Source: Streptomyces bauhiniae
Lineage (GTDB): Bacteria; Actinomycetota; Actinomycetes; Streptomycetales; Streptomycetaceae
Assembly (NCBI RefSeq): GCF_004784475.1
Contig: NZ_SRRT01000005.1
Coordinates: forward strand, 576,973-640,972
DNA: 64,000 bases
Direction: 5' to 3'
Numbering within the stretch: the stretch's first letter is position 1; every line of letters begins with the position of its first letter. Under the pieces are notes generated by a model. It saw only the letters and a program-made list of their open reading frames with translations. It did not search any database and was not told the origin of the DNA. Shown piece after piece: positions 37,801 to 45,183 of the stretch. A program made the position numbers and the translations under genes.

Positions 37801-40800
37801 ACTACGACCAGCCCGGCCGACGCGGACGGCTCGGGCAACAGCATCAACTCCGCCGACCTGACGAGCACAGTCGGCTGGCAGAGCGGCAAGACTGTGACCG
37901 TCGACGGCGCCAGTGTCGTGTTGCCCAAGTTCGGCACCGGTACGTACGACAACATGCTGGCCTCCGGCCAGACCGTCACCGTGCCGGGCAGCGGTGTGGT
38001 CAACACCGGTAACGCAGTCGTCTTCCTCGGCTTCGCCACAGGCGGCGCCGCCAAGGGCGCCACCGGCACCATCACCTACGCCAAGAACAACTGTCTCGAC
38101 CCCAACGGCGACTCCGCAGACCAGACCTACCAGCTGGACACAGTGCCCGACTGGCTGAGCGGTCCGGCTACGGCAGCCTCGGCGACCCTGGTCCACCAGA
38201 ACCACAGCAACAACACTCAGACCAGCCCCAGCCCCGGGCCGAAGGTCTACGCCTTCAGCGTCCCGCTGCAATGCCCCGGGTCGGTCATCAGCAGCATCAC
38301 TCTCCCCCTGTTCACCAACGGTGTTCAGGCCGGGCAGCCGACACTGCACATCCTCGGGATGGGCGTACGGCCTCTGACCGTCACCGGCAGCGGAACAAGC
38401 GCTCAGCACTGGGTCGGCACCTGGTCGTCCGTACAGGACACCGCCAAGATTCAGCAATCCGGGGGCACTGCCGCCACCGTCAACGGACAGACGCTGCGCA
38501 TCCCGGCTCACGTCAGCCTCGGCACCGACAGCGGTAACGGGGTGCGGGTCCATCTGTCCAACGCCATGGGCACCGCGCCCGTGACCTTCGACGCAGCCTC
38601 CGTCGCAGTGCAGGACACCACCACAGGCGGCGCCACCGCCGCAGCCGCACCGACGGCCTTGACCTTCGGCGGCACCACCTCGGTCACCGTCCCGGCGGGC
38701 GGCGACGTCACCAGCAGCCCGGTGACGCTGGCCGTCACACAGCAGGCCACTGTGCTGGTCAGCCTGCAGGTGCACGGCTCGGTGTCGTCCATGGCCGGCC
38801 ATGCCGCGGCCCGGACCCCGGTGTGGGTCAGCGACGCGGCCAACCGGACCGGCGACACCGCGGCCACCAAGTACACGCAGACGACGTACACCGGTCTGCC
38901 CTACCTCGCCGGCATCGACGTCACCACGCCCACCTCTGCGCCCACCGGTTCGCTGGTCCTCTACGGAGACCAGAGCGTCAACGGAGACACAGCGAGCAGC
39001 GACGGCCGACACCACCTCAGCGACGCCATCACCGGCGATATCGTCGATGACCCCAACGGGGACGGCACCGTCGAATACGGCGTACTGAACGTCGGCACCA
39101 ACAGCAACAGCGCGCTGCCACAAAGTACCTTTAGCGACAACCCGACCAATGCGCTCAACCCGCTGGATCGCAACGTGTTGGCCCAGGGCAACGTGCGAAC
39201 CGTCCTCGTCTCCACCGGTGCCACCGACCTGCTCAACTGCTCGAGCGACGCCGACACCTGTGCCACCAACGTCGAGAAGGGACTGGCGGCACTGAACAGC
39301 CAGTTGAGCTCATATTTCACCGACGACGGGCAGACCTACATCGACGGCCGGCCGGTGACACAGAATGCCAATATCACCGTTTATTTGACCACCATCCCGC
39401 CCTTCACCGCCGGCCGCCCCGGCACCGCGGCTCAGGAAGCCGCACGCGAGCAAGTGAACGGCTACTTGCTCGACAACTTCCCGACCCAGGTCATCGACTT
39501 CGCCGCAGCGGTCTCCACGGACGGCACGGCCACCTCGTCGACCGTCAAGGCAGCGGACCTCTCGGGCGGCAACCCCTCGGACGCGTACTACGCCGATCTC
39601 GCCGGCCGATACCTGAACGACACGAACACCCAGGTCGTCGGCATCGCGCCGAACCTGATCGTTCCGGAAGCCACCGGTGGTGACACGCCCGACGACGAGT
39701 GGGAGCTGGCCGCTGACGGCGCCGACGCGCGCGAAGACAATCCGTTCACCGCGGTCGGCGGGGCGACCTTCAACGCGGGCGGGCCGAACGCGCTCAACGC
39801 TCCCGCCGGCGCCACGTCCTTCGACGGCAACACCGGGTTCCTCGAGAGCGATCACACCGCCGTCAACACTCTCGCCGACTACACCGTCTCGGCATGGGTG
39901 AAGCTCGACTCCGCTGCCGGCCCCGCAACCGCCATCTGTGAGGGAACCAGCCAGCACCAAGCCTTCTACCTGGGCTACGACAGAGGCAATCAAGGCTGGA
40001 TGTTCCAAACCACGACCACGAACGACGACAGCGCCGACTTCCCTACGGCGGAAGGCGACACGGGTACCGGTGCCCTCGGTACTTGGACACACCTGCTCGT
40101 CACCTACACCGCGCCCGTCGACGGTGACGCCGGCACCGGCGTGATGTCGATCTACCAGAACGGTACCCTGATGGGCACCGCCACCAACCTCACACCGCAG
40201 TACGACTCCTCGATGCCCCTGACCATCGGCGGCTGCGTCAACAGCCCCGACACGACCACGCCGTACAACGCCTTCCCCGGCTCCGTTTCGGACGTCCAGG
40301 TGTACCCGTACGCGATGTCAGCGAGCGACGCCGGCGCAAGCAGCGTGATCGTGCCCGCCGGCTGGGACAATGGGATGCCCGAGGACGAGTGGAAGCTCAA
40401 CGCCAACGGGACCGACACCGCCTCCCTCAACCCGTTCACGCCCTCGGGCACCGCCACCTTCGGTCCCGACGCGCCCAGCGGAATGTCCGGCAGCATCACA
40501 TTCGACGGCAGCACAGGCTTCCTCAAGAGCAAGCAGAGCGCGGTGAACACACTCGGCAGCTACACCGTCTCCGCCTGGGTGAAAATCAACTCAGCGCTCG
40601 GCACGACCGCCGTCTGCCAGGGCACCACACAGCACCAGTCCTTCTACCTCTCCTACGACAAACCCAGCGCTGCCTGGATGTTCCAGACCACCACTACCAA
40701 CGACGAGAACTCCGACTTCCCCACCGCGGAGGGCGACCCCAACAGCGGCTCGGTCGGCACCTGGACCCACCTCGTCGCCACCTTCCGCGCCCCGGTCGCC

Positions 40801-41025
40801 GGTGACGCCGGCACCGACAACATGGCCCTCTACCAGAACGGCACACTGGTGGGCACTGCGGCCAACCGCAGCCCCCAGTACGACTCCTCCATGCCTCTGA
40901 CCGTCGGCGGGTGCGTCAACAGCGCCTCCGCCACGGCGCCGTACCTGGCATTCCCCGGCTCCGTGGCCGACGTCCACGTCTACCCGCGGACCCTGTCGGC
41001 CACCGAGGTCAGCGCACTCCGCTGA
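34879..41025 (+). CDS. Secreted multidomain protein: DNRLRE, SGNH-like and two LamG domains
   Basis: The 2048-residue product starts at ATG 34879 behind GAAGGA. Residues 1-40 form a signal peptide cleaved near AHAVPNA. The next ~290 residues are the N-terminal region common in actinobacterial DNRLRE proteins. A DNRLRE-type beta domain follows (RISDNGWNVYNS to AYGGGATMSVTYSY). Ig-like/FN3-like modules come next. An SGNH/GDSL-like segment begins SAQHWVGTWSSVQD (near residue 1176), but its block I reads LVLYGDQSVNG rather than GDSI. Two tandem LamG jellyroll domains (about 1606-1815 and 1835-2048) end the protein; each has DEW(E/K)L, DYTVSAWVK-type, MFQTTTTND and GTWTHL motifs. Such proteins often accompany RHS toxins and probably act in wall or surface binding. 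Catalytic activity of the SGNH part is doubtful. Confidence 0.75.
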   Translation: MSAFRAPARVSRRPAARPIAVAIAAALAAGALTATMPAHAVPNAHSHGASSKPRSASPSTAARRLNPTESASAQARATGKAVTIDQFTDTGTTVVANPDGTFTRTDSSMPQRVLQNGKWVAIDTTLRRQADGTWAPKAAVTPVAFSSGGSGAMVTMHSGADKLDFSWPGALPTPFVAGDTATYPEVLPGVDLQLTADASGYSSILVVKTPKAGTNPRLRKLALNTTSANLTVTGTSNGGAQATDKRTGKKVFHSDTALMWDSGGSRTAARTARTTTAASARAEHKRAAEVGKHRAQVRVKLQHGQQLLSPDVKLLTAKTTTYPVYIDPEWSGRPSQLDWARISDNGWNVYNSTSTSGATNAREGWDNNSPGNGERARTYYQMNTGGIKGAVVSHASLYVKQLSAASCSDTPAAVYGTDRPAGWSSSSLYWGHEPGGRTGALGTNPKSHEAGTCPVTDGANSWVSPPSLEFDVTSRAQSAAAGGWKSVTLMVQSPDMNDAQQWKQLAYGGGATMSVTYSYRPKLKNGTGTPAVKPSSVNMGKTMTTTHTPTLSARAVDPDLAGGSELVRVDYNVYNSAGTMVHQGFGPSTDSKKRARYNTNGSDWTTPSLPDGTYTWKATAQNAAGYWAGPGSGLWTKTQTFTVDTSAPPAPTVTSSQFPAKQIGAAFGDKGTFTLGNNHTNNITGYLFALDGTLSNTVYSSGVTHWTTSTKITAGKAYYVTSDNGPGTGTSVINGSASPAFAPGVTGPHTLYTKAVDQAGSTSVSQTSYAFYAGTNTPTYAYGDKMVSGWTATNADNSTTAVPKATITSKGGQLISQAAGAGYEFTDGYQAFFANKSTTSKVVSGDSATLSFDIPKDGPWGFGVNLTKAKDYGIYRLVLDAGQPTESTLLSGFDAYNSYVTTRFVNLGIPKDSSGQLLTLKTGVHTLTLTLTGKNPTSTGYQAGLDVLRLAPALTCTINTTSSCQNNTATSTFTTTTSPADADGSGNSINSADLTSTVGWQSGKTVTVDGASVVLPKFGTGTYDNMLASGQTVTVPGSGVVNTGNAVVFLGFATGGAAKGATGTITYAKNNCLDPNGDSADQTYQLDTVPDWLSGPATAASATLVHQNHSNNTQTSPSPGPKVYAFSVPLQCPGSVISSITLPLFTNGVQAGQPTLHILGMGVRPLTVTGSGTSAQHWVGTWSSVQDTAKIQQSGGTAATVNGQTLRIPAHVSLGTDSGNGVRVHLSNAMGTAPVTFDAASVAVQDTTTGGATAAAAPTALTFGGTTSVTVPAGGDVTSSPVTLAVTQQATVLVSLQVHGSVSSMAGHAAARTPVWVSDAANRTGDTAATKYTQTTYTGLPYLAGIDVTTPTSAPTGSLVLYGDQSVNGDTASSDGRHHLSDAITGDIVDDPNGDGTVEYGVLNVGTNSNSALPQSTFSDNPTNALNPLDRNVLAQGNVRTVLVSTGATDLLNCSSDADTCATNVEKGLAALNSQLSSYFTDDGQTYIDGRPVTQNANITVYLTTIPPFTAGRPGTAAQEAAREQVNGYLLDNFPTQVIDFAAAVSTDGTATSSTVKAADLSGGNPSDAYYADLAGRYLNDTNTQVVGIAPNLIVPEATGGDTPDDEWELAADGADAREDNPFTAVGGATFNAGGPNALNAPAGATSFDGNTGFLESDHTAVNTLADYTVSAWVKLDSAAGPATAICEGTSQHQAFYLGYDRGNQGWMFQTTTTNDDSADFPTAEGDTGTGALGTWTHLLVTYTAPVDGDAGTGVMSIYQNGTLMGTATNLTPQYDSSMPLTIGGCVNSPDTTTPYNAFPGSVSDVQVYPYAMSASDAGASSVIVPAGWDNGMPEDEWKLNANGTDTASLNPFTPSGTATFGPDAPSGMSGSITFDGSTGFLKSKQSAVNTLGSYTVSAWVKINSALGTTAVCQGTTQHQSFYLSYDKPSAAWMFQTTTTNDENSDFPTAEGDPNSGSVGTWTHLVATFRAPVAGDAGTDNMALYQNGTLVGTAANRSPQYDSSMPLTVGGCVNSASATAPYLAFPGSVADVHVYPRTLSATEVSALR

Positions 41026-41041
41026 CCTCCGCCACCACCGT

Positions 41042-41078
41042 GGGCCCCGCCGCTCCAACCCAAGGAGCGGCGGGGCCC
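41042..41078. terminator. Terminator of the LamG protein gene
   Basis: A perfect 15-bp stem (GGGCCCCGCCGCTCC with GGAGCGGCGGGGCCC) and 7-nt loop lie 17 bp after the stop codon at 41025. It is immediately followed by dispersed repeat copy 3. Confidence 0.85.
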
Positions 41079-41085
41079 AAGTCTT

Positions 41086-41256
41086 AAGATCCGGACCATA
41101 TCCGGACCAGCCGTCCGCAGCTTGTGGCGACCAGAGCTGTTTTCGCTGGTCAAACTGCATCTGAGCCGTGTACCACCAGCAGACGAAGAGCCTCTTGGTT
41201 TCCTACAGCCCGAAGAACTCGGGTTCTTCTAGAGGCTCAACCGGGTTGTCTGGAGG
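41086..41256 (+). repeat. Dispersed structured repeat, copy 3 of 3, truncated at catabolic gene
   Basis: The left two-thirds match copies 1 and 2 (AAGATCC, CCATAT, CTGGTCA, GTACCACCAGCAGACGAAGA, TTCTTCTAGAG, GGTTGTCTGGAGG). The match stops at about 41256, inside the 3' end of the aldolase gene. The TAG stop of that gene (41229-41231) lies in the repeat. The repeat therefore marks the junction between island and catabolic region. Confidence 0.7.
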
Positions 41257-42305
41257 CCCCGTTCTGCTTCGGGCAATTCGGCAGGGTCCGCCGCCGCGAG
41301 GTCGAGGGCGATGTCCGTGATCATGTCCTCCTGGCCGCCGACCATCTTGCGCCGGCCGGCCTCGACGAGGATCGTGCGGGTGTCGAGGCCGTGCCGGCGG
41401 GCGGCGGTCTCGGCGTGGCGCAGGAAGCTGGAGTACACGCCCGCGTAGCCGAGGGTGAGGGTCTCGCGGTCGACGCGGACCTCGCGGTCCTGCAGGGGAC
41501 GTACGACGTCGTCGGCGGCGTCCATCAGGGGGAACAGGTCACAGCCGTGCTCCCAGCCCATCAGATCGGCGACCGCGATGAACGCCTCCAGCGGGCAGTT
41601 CCCGGCTCCGGCGCCCTGGCCGGCGAGGGAGGCGTCGACGCGGGTGACGCCGTTCTCGACGGCGACGACGGAGTTGGAGACGCCCAGGCCGAGGTTGTGG
41701 TGGGCGTGGATGCCGATGCCGGTGTCCGGGTCGAGGGCATCGCGGTAGGCGCGGACGCGATCGCGTACGCCGTCCATGGTCAGGCGGCCGCCGGAGTCGG
41801 TGACGTAGACGCACCCGGCGCCGTAGGACTCCATCAGCTTGGCCTGGCGGGCCAGTTCGGCCGGTTCGGCCATGTGGGACATCATCAGGAACCCGGCCAC
41901 GTCCATACCCAGGCTGCGCGCGGCGTCGATGTGCTGGGCGGAGATGTCGGCCTCGGTGCAGTGGGTGGCGACGCGGACCGAGCGGATGCCGAGGGCGTGG
42001 GCCTGCCGCAGGTCGTGCAGGGTGCCGATGCCGGGCAGGAGCAGCGTGGTGGGCACCGCGTGGTGGACGCTGTCGCAGACGGCCTCGATCCACTCCCAGT
42101 CGGTGTGCGCACCGACGCCGTAGGTGATGCTGGAGCCGGAGAGGCCGTCGCCGTGGGCGATCTCGATCGCGCCGACCCCGGCGGCGTCCAGCGCGACGGC
42201 GATGGTGCGGGCCTGGTCGACGGTGTAGCGGTGGCGTACGGCGTGCATGCCGTCCCGCAGGGTCACGTCCTGGACGTACAGGGCGGGGGGCTGGTTCGCG
42301 GTCAT
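41229..42305 (-). CDS. dmpG: 4-hydroxy-2-oxovalerate aldolase
   Basis: This metal-dependent class II aldolase splits 4-hydroxy-2-oxovalerate into pyruvate and acetaldehyde, the last carbon-carbon cleavage of the meta pathway. The 358-residue protein begins MTANQPPALYVQDVTLRDGM; DVTLRDGMHAVRHRYT holds the catalytic Asp/Arg and first metal contact. IGIHAHHNLGLGVSNS supplies the metal-binding His pair, and DASLAGQGAGAGNCPLE is also conserved. The start overlaps the stop of the acetaldehyde dehydrogenase gene (ATGA), as expected for a channelling aldolase-dehydrogenase complex. The final residues (RGLQTTRLSL) come from the dispersed repeat, so the native C-terminus has been replaced. The active-site region is untouched, so the enzyme may still work. 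Confidence 0.92.
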   Translation of the reverse strand: MTANQPPALYVQDVTLRDGMHAVRHRYTVDQARTIAVALDAAGVGAIEIAHGDGLSGSSITYGVGAHTDWEWIEAVCDSVHHAVPTTLLLPGIGTLHDLRQAHALGIRSVRVATHCTEADISAQHIDAARSLGMDVAGFLMMSHMAEPAELARQAKLMESYGAGCVYVTDSGGRLTMDGVRDRVRAYRDALDPDTGIGIHAHHNLGLGVSNSVVAVENGVTRVDASLAGQGAGAGNCPLEAFIAVADLMGWEHGCDLFPLMDAADDVVRPLQDREVRVDRETLTLGYAGVYSSFLRHAETAARRHGLDTRTILVEAGRRKMVGGQEDMITDIALDLAAADPAELPEAERGLQTTRLSL

Positions 42306-43252
42306 CGGGAGACCACCTCCGTGAAGGGCTGTGCGGCGGCCATGCGCTCGGCGGTGCGCAGGGCGGCCGAGGTCATGATGTCGAGGTTTCCGGCGTAGGC
42401 GGGCAGGTAGTGGGCGGCGCCCTCGACCTCCAGGAAGACCGAGACCTTCGCGGCCCCGGTGGACCGGGTGCCGGCGGGCAGCAGCGAGCGCAGGGGGTCG
42501 TCGTCGGCGACGCGCTCGAACTGGACCTGCTGCTTGAGGCGGTATCCGGGCACGTACGCCTGGGCCCGGGCGACCATGTCCTCCACCGAAGCGGTCACCG
42601 CGGCGGCGTCGCACTCGCCGACCAGGCAGTAGACGGTGTCGCGCATGATCAACGGGGGTTCGGCCGGGTTCAGGACGATGATCGCCTTGCCTCGGGCGGC
42701 GCCCCCCACCTTCTCGATGGCCGACGAGGTCGTCTCGGTGAACTCGTCGATGTTGGCCCGGGTGCCGGGGCCGGCCGAGCGGGAGGAGATCGAGGCGACG
42801 ATCTCGCCGTAGTGGACGGGCGTCACGGCTGCGACGGCGGCCACGATCGGAATCGTCGCCTGGCCGCCGCAGGTGACCATGTTGACGTTCGGTGCTCCGA
42901 GGTGGTCGTCGCCGTTGACCGGCGGGACGACGTACGGGCCGAGCGCGGCGGGCGTCAGGTCCACGACCCTGCGCCCCAGCGAACGGAGCACCTCGTCGTG
43001 GCGGCGGTGCGCACCGGCCGAGGTGGCGTCGAAGACGATCTCCACGTCCGCGAACTCGTCCAGTTGCACCAGGCCGTCGACGCCCTCGTGGGTGGTGGCG
43101 ACCTTCAGGCGGCGGGCGCGGGCAAGGCCGTCGGAGTCGGGATCGATCCCGGCCATCGCGGCGATCTCCAGGGAGTCGGAGAGCCGCAGGATTTTGATCA
43201 TCAAGTCGGTGCCGATGTTGCCCGACCCGATGACGGCGACCTTCGTGCTCAT
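42302..43252 (-). CDS. dmpF: Acetaldehyde dehydrogenase (acylating)
   Basis: It converts acetaldehyde from the partner aldolase, with NAD+ and CoA, to acetyl-CoA. The 316-residue protein has an N-terminal Rossmann motif (VAVIGSGNIGTDLM) and the catalytic Cys in VNMVTCGGQATIP (about residue 126). The C-terminal region includes VVLNPAEPPLIMRDTV-type sequence. The length is normal for the DmpF/BphJ/HsaG family. It overlaps both neighbours by four bases (ATGA), indicating one operon with the hydratase and aldolase. No anomaly is seen. Confidence 0.93.
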   Translation of the reverse strand: MSTKVAVIGSGNIGTDLMIKILRLSDSLEIAAMAGIDPDSDGLARARRLKVATTHEGVDGLVQLDEFADVEIVFDATSAGAHRRHDEVLRSLGRRVVDLTPAALGPYVVPPVNGDDHLGAPNVNMVTCGGQATIPIVAAVAAVTPVHYGEIVASISSRSAGPGTRANIDEFTETTSSAIEKVGGAARGKAIIVLNPAEPPLIMRDTVYCLVGECDAAAVTASVEDMVARAQAYVPGYRLKQQVQFERVADDDPLRSLLPAGTRSTGAAKVSVFLEVEGAAHYLPAYAGNLDIMTSAALRTAERMAAAQPFTEVVSR

Positions 43253-44070
43253 GCTCCGGCTCCTTCCGTGGCGGCGGACGCGAATGTGGTCGTGACCGTG
43301 CCGAGTCCTTCGATGTGCGCGGTGAACTCGTCGCCCCCGGCGGCGACGGCCATCGGGCCGAGCGCACCGGTCAGGACGATGTCGCCGGCCCGCAGCGGGT
43401 CGCCGAGCCCGGCGAGGGTGGAGGCGAGCCAGAGCGCGGCGGTCAGGGGGCTGCCCAGGCAGTCGGCGCCGGTGCCCTCGGAGACCGTCTCGCCGTTCTT
43501 GGTGAGGGTCATCGTCACGGACCGGAGATCGACGCGTTCCAGGGGTACGGGGGTTCCGCCCAGGACGTACAGGCCGCAGGAGGCGTTGTCGGCGATGGTG
43601 TCGACGATGGTGATGTCCCAGTCGGCGATGCGGCTGTCGACGATCTCCAGCGCGGGCAGCGCGAACGCCGTGGCACGCAACAGGTCGGCGACGGTCGGGT
43701 CGCGGTGCGGCAGGTCCGTGCCCAGCACCAGGGCGACCTCGGCTTCGACCTTCGGCTGGAGAAGCAGGCCGGAGGCGACCGGCACTCCCTCGGGCACCGC
43801 CATGTCGGCGAACAGCGCGCCGAAGTCCGGCTGGTCCACGCCGAGTTGCCGTTGCACGGCGGGTGACGTCAGGCCGATCTTGCGGCCCACCAGCCGCCGC
43901 CCGGCGGCGATCCCGCGCTCCACGTACAGGCGCTGCACGGCGTATGCGGCTTCGATGTCCGCCTTGGGCAGGAGCGAGCGCACCGGGGCGCAGGGGGCGC
44001 CGGTGCGGGCGGCCTCCTCCAGGACGGCCGCCACCTCGGTCACGGCGTCGGCGGGCTCGTGGGCGCTCAC
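43249..44070 (-). CDS. 2-hydroxypenta-2,4-dienoate hydratase
   Basis: It adds water to 2-hydroxypenta-2,4-dienoate, giving 4-hydroxy-2-oxovalerate, the substrate of the aldolase encoded downstream. The 273-residue protein belongs to the fumarylacetoacetase-like hydratase family (MhpD/BphH/HsaE). It shows KIGLTSPAVQRQLGV, the metal-binding KVEAEVALVLG, PALEIVDSRI and GDIVLTGALG. It is the first gene of the leftward hydratase-dehydrogenase-aldolase operon and diverges from the IclR gene, which probably controls it. Function within the pathway is secure; the upstream aromatic substrate is not. Confidence 0.92.
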   Translation of the reverse strand: MSAHEPADAVTEVAAVLEEAARTGAPCAPVRSLLPKADIEAAYAVQRLYVERGIAAGRRLVGRKIGLTSPAVQRQLGVDQPDFGALFADMAVPEGVPVASGLLLQPKVEAEVALVLGTDLPHRDPTVADLLRATAFALPALEIVDSRIADWDITIVDTIADNASCGLYVLGGTPVPLERVDLRSVTMTLTKNGETVSEGTGADCLGSPLTAALWLASTLAGLGDPLRAGDIVLTGALGPMAVAAGGDEFTAHIEGLGTVTTTFASAATEGAGA

Positions 44071-44221
44071 GGTCGCCCCCGGCGGGGACTGGTGCGGCGG
44101 GGCGGAGCGAACATGCGGGTTACCTCCGGACGGAGAGTGGCGGGGCTGTCGGAGAGGCGGCGGTGGCCGTCCGTCGATCCACGACAGGTATAGGCGTACG
44201 GTTCGAGCAGCGGCAAAATAC

Positions 44222-44238
44222 GTTCCATGACACGGAAC
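44222..44238. promoter_or_regulatory. Palindrome over IclR start codon, candidate IclR operator
   Basis: GTTCC (44222-44226), a 7-base spacer and GGAAC (44234-44238) form an inverted repeat that contains the ATG of the IclR gene. IclR regulators commonly bind such palindromes in divergent promoters and repress themselves. Its position would allow direct block of regulator translation or transcription start. Confidence 0.5.
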
Positions 44239-44982
44239 AGCACGCAGGGGAACATGCTCGACAAGGCGGCTGCCGTCCTCGACTGCTTCCGCCCGGACGG
44301 CGGCACGTTCCGTCTCACGGAAATCGCCGCCCGCACCGGACTGGCCAAGACGACCGCGTTCCGCCTCTGCACCGAGCTGGTGCGCCTCGGTCTGCTCGAG
44401 CGCGACGGTGAGACCTACCGGCTCGGCGGCAAGCTCTTCGAGCTGGGCTCACTCGTGCCGCGCCGGCTCGACCTGCGGGAGGCGGCGCTGCCGTTCCTCC
44501 AGGATCTCTTCGAGGCCACGCACGAGACCGTGCACCTCGGCATCCGGGAGGGGCACGAGGTGGTCTACATCGAGCGTATCCACGGCCACCAGACCCTGAC
44601 GCTGCCCTCCCGCATCGGGGGGCGACTTCCGCTGACCTGCACGGGCGTCGGCAAGGCGCTGCTGGCCTTCTCCGCCGCCGGGCTGGCGGACGAGGTACTG
44701 GCCGGGCCTCTGCCCCGCCTCACCCCACACTCGGTCACCGATCCGGGGCGGCTGCGTACCGTCGTGGAGCAGATCCGGGTCTCCGGTCTCGCCTACGAGG
44801 AGCAGGAGGCCGCCCTCGGTGTCAGTTGCATCGCCTCTCCCGTCTTCGACGGGCCGACTGCGGTGGCCGCCCTGTCCGTCGCCGTCCCGCTCGGCCGATT
44901 TCACCCCGCCCAACTGGCGCCCGCCGTACGGACGGCCGCGCTGGGTCTGTCCCGCGTGCTGCGCTCGGGCGCACGTCCATGA
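44227..44982 (+). CDS. IclR-family transcriptional regulator
   Basis: The 251-residue protein has an N-terminal winged helix-turn-helix (LDKAAAVLDCF, then FRLTEIAARTGLAKTTAFRL). An IclR effector domain follows, with LGIREGHEVVYIERI, GRLPLTCTGVGKALLAF and GVSCIASPVFD. IclR proteins sense small aromatic acids or pathway intermediates in catabolic gene clusters. It is divergent from the hydratase-dehydrogenase-aldolase operon across a 156-bp gap, so it is the likely regulator of that operon. Whether it activates or represses cannot be read from the sequence. Confidence 0.9.
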   Translation: MTRNSTQGNMLDKAAAVLDCFRPDGGTFRLTEIAARTGLAKTTAFRLCTELVRLGLLERDGETYRLGGKLFELGSLVPRRLDLREAALPFLQDLFEATHETVHLGIREGHEVVYIERIHGHQTLTLPSRIGGRLPLTCTGVGKALLAFSAAGLADEVLAGPLPRLTPHSVTDPGRLRTVVEQIRVSGLAYEEQEAALGVSCIASPVFDGPTAVAALSVAVPLGRFHPAQLAPAVRTAALGLSRVLRSGARP

Positions 44983-45025
44983 AGCACCCCTGCCGCCATC
45001 CTTGACGCCCACCCCCGCCCCTCTT

Positions 45026-45063
45026 ACCGTAGTGATCACTCCAGTCACCGTAGTGACCACTAC
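45026..45063. promoter_or_regulatory. Two GTAGTGA operator-like sites 21 bp apart
   Basis: ACCGTAGTGATCACT and ACCGTAGTGACCACTAC are direct repeats. Each is itself palindromic (AGTGATCACT at 45031-45040; GTAGTG-AC-CACTAC at 45050-45063). Their centres are 21 bp apart, two helical turns. They lie 121 bp upstream of the Tat-exported amidohydrolase gene and look like a cooperative binding site. Confidence 0.6.
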
Positions 45064-45183
45064 AGGAACATCGCTGCGGGTGCGGCTGCCGTCGTGCCTG
45101 GCGAGCGGTGACTGCCCGGTGTCCGCGTGGGCTCTCCCGCGGACGTACCTTCCCCCCTTTCGCTCCATCGGTGAGGTGTATTC

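Noticed and set aside
42410..44230. Long plus-strand frame over the dehydrogenase and hydratase genes
   Set aside because: Shadow of well-defined enzymes with overlapping ATGA junctions.
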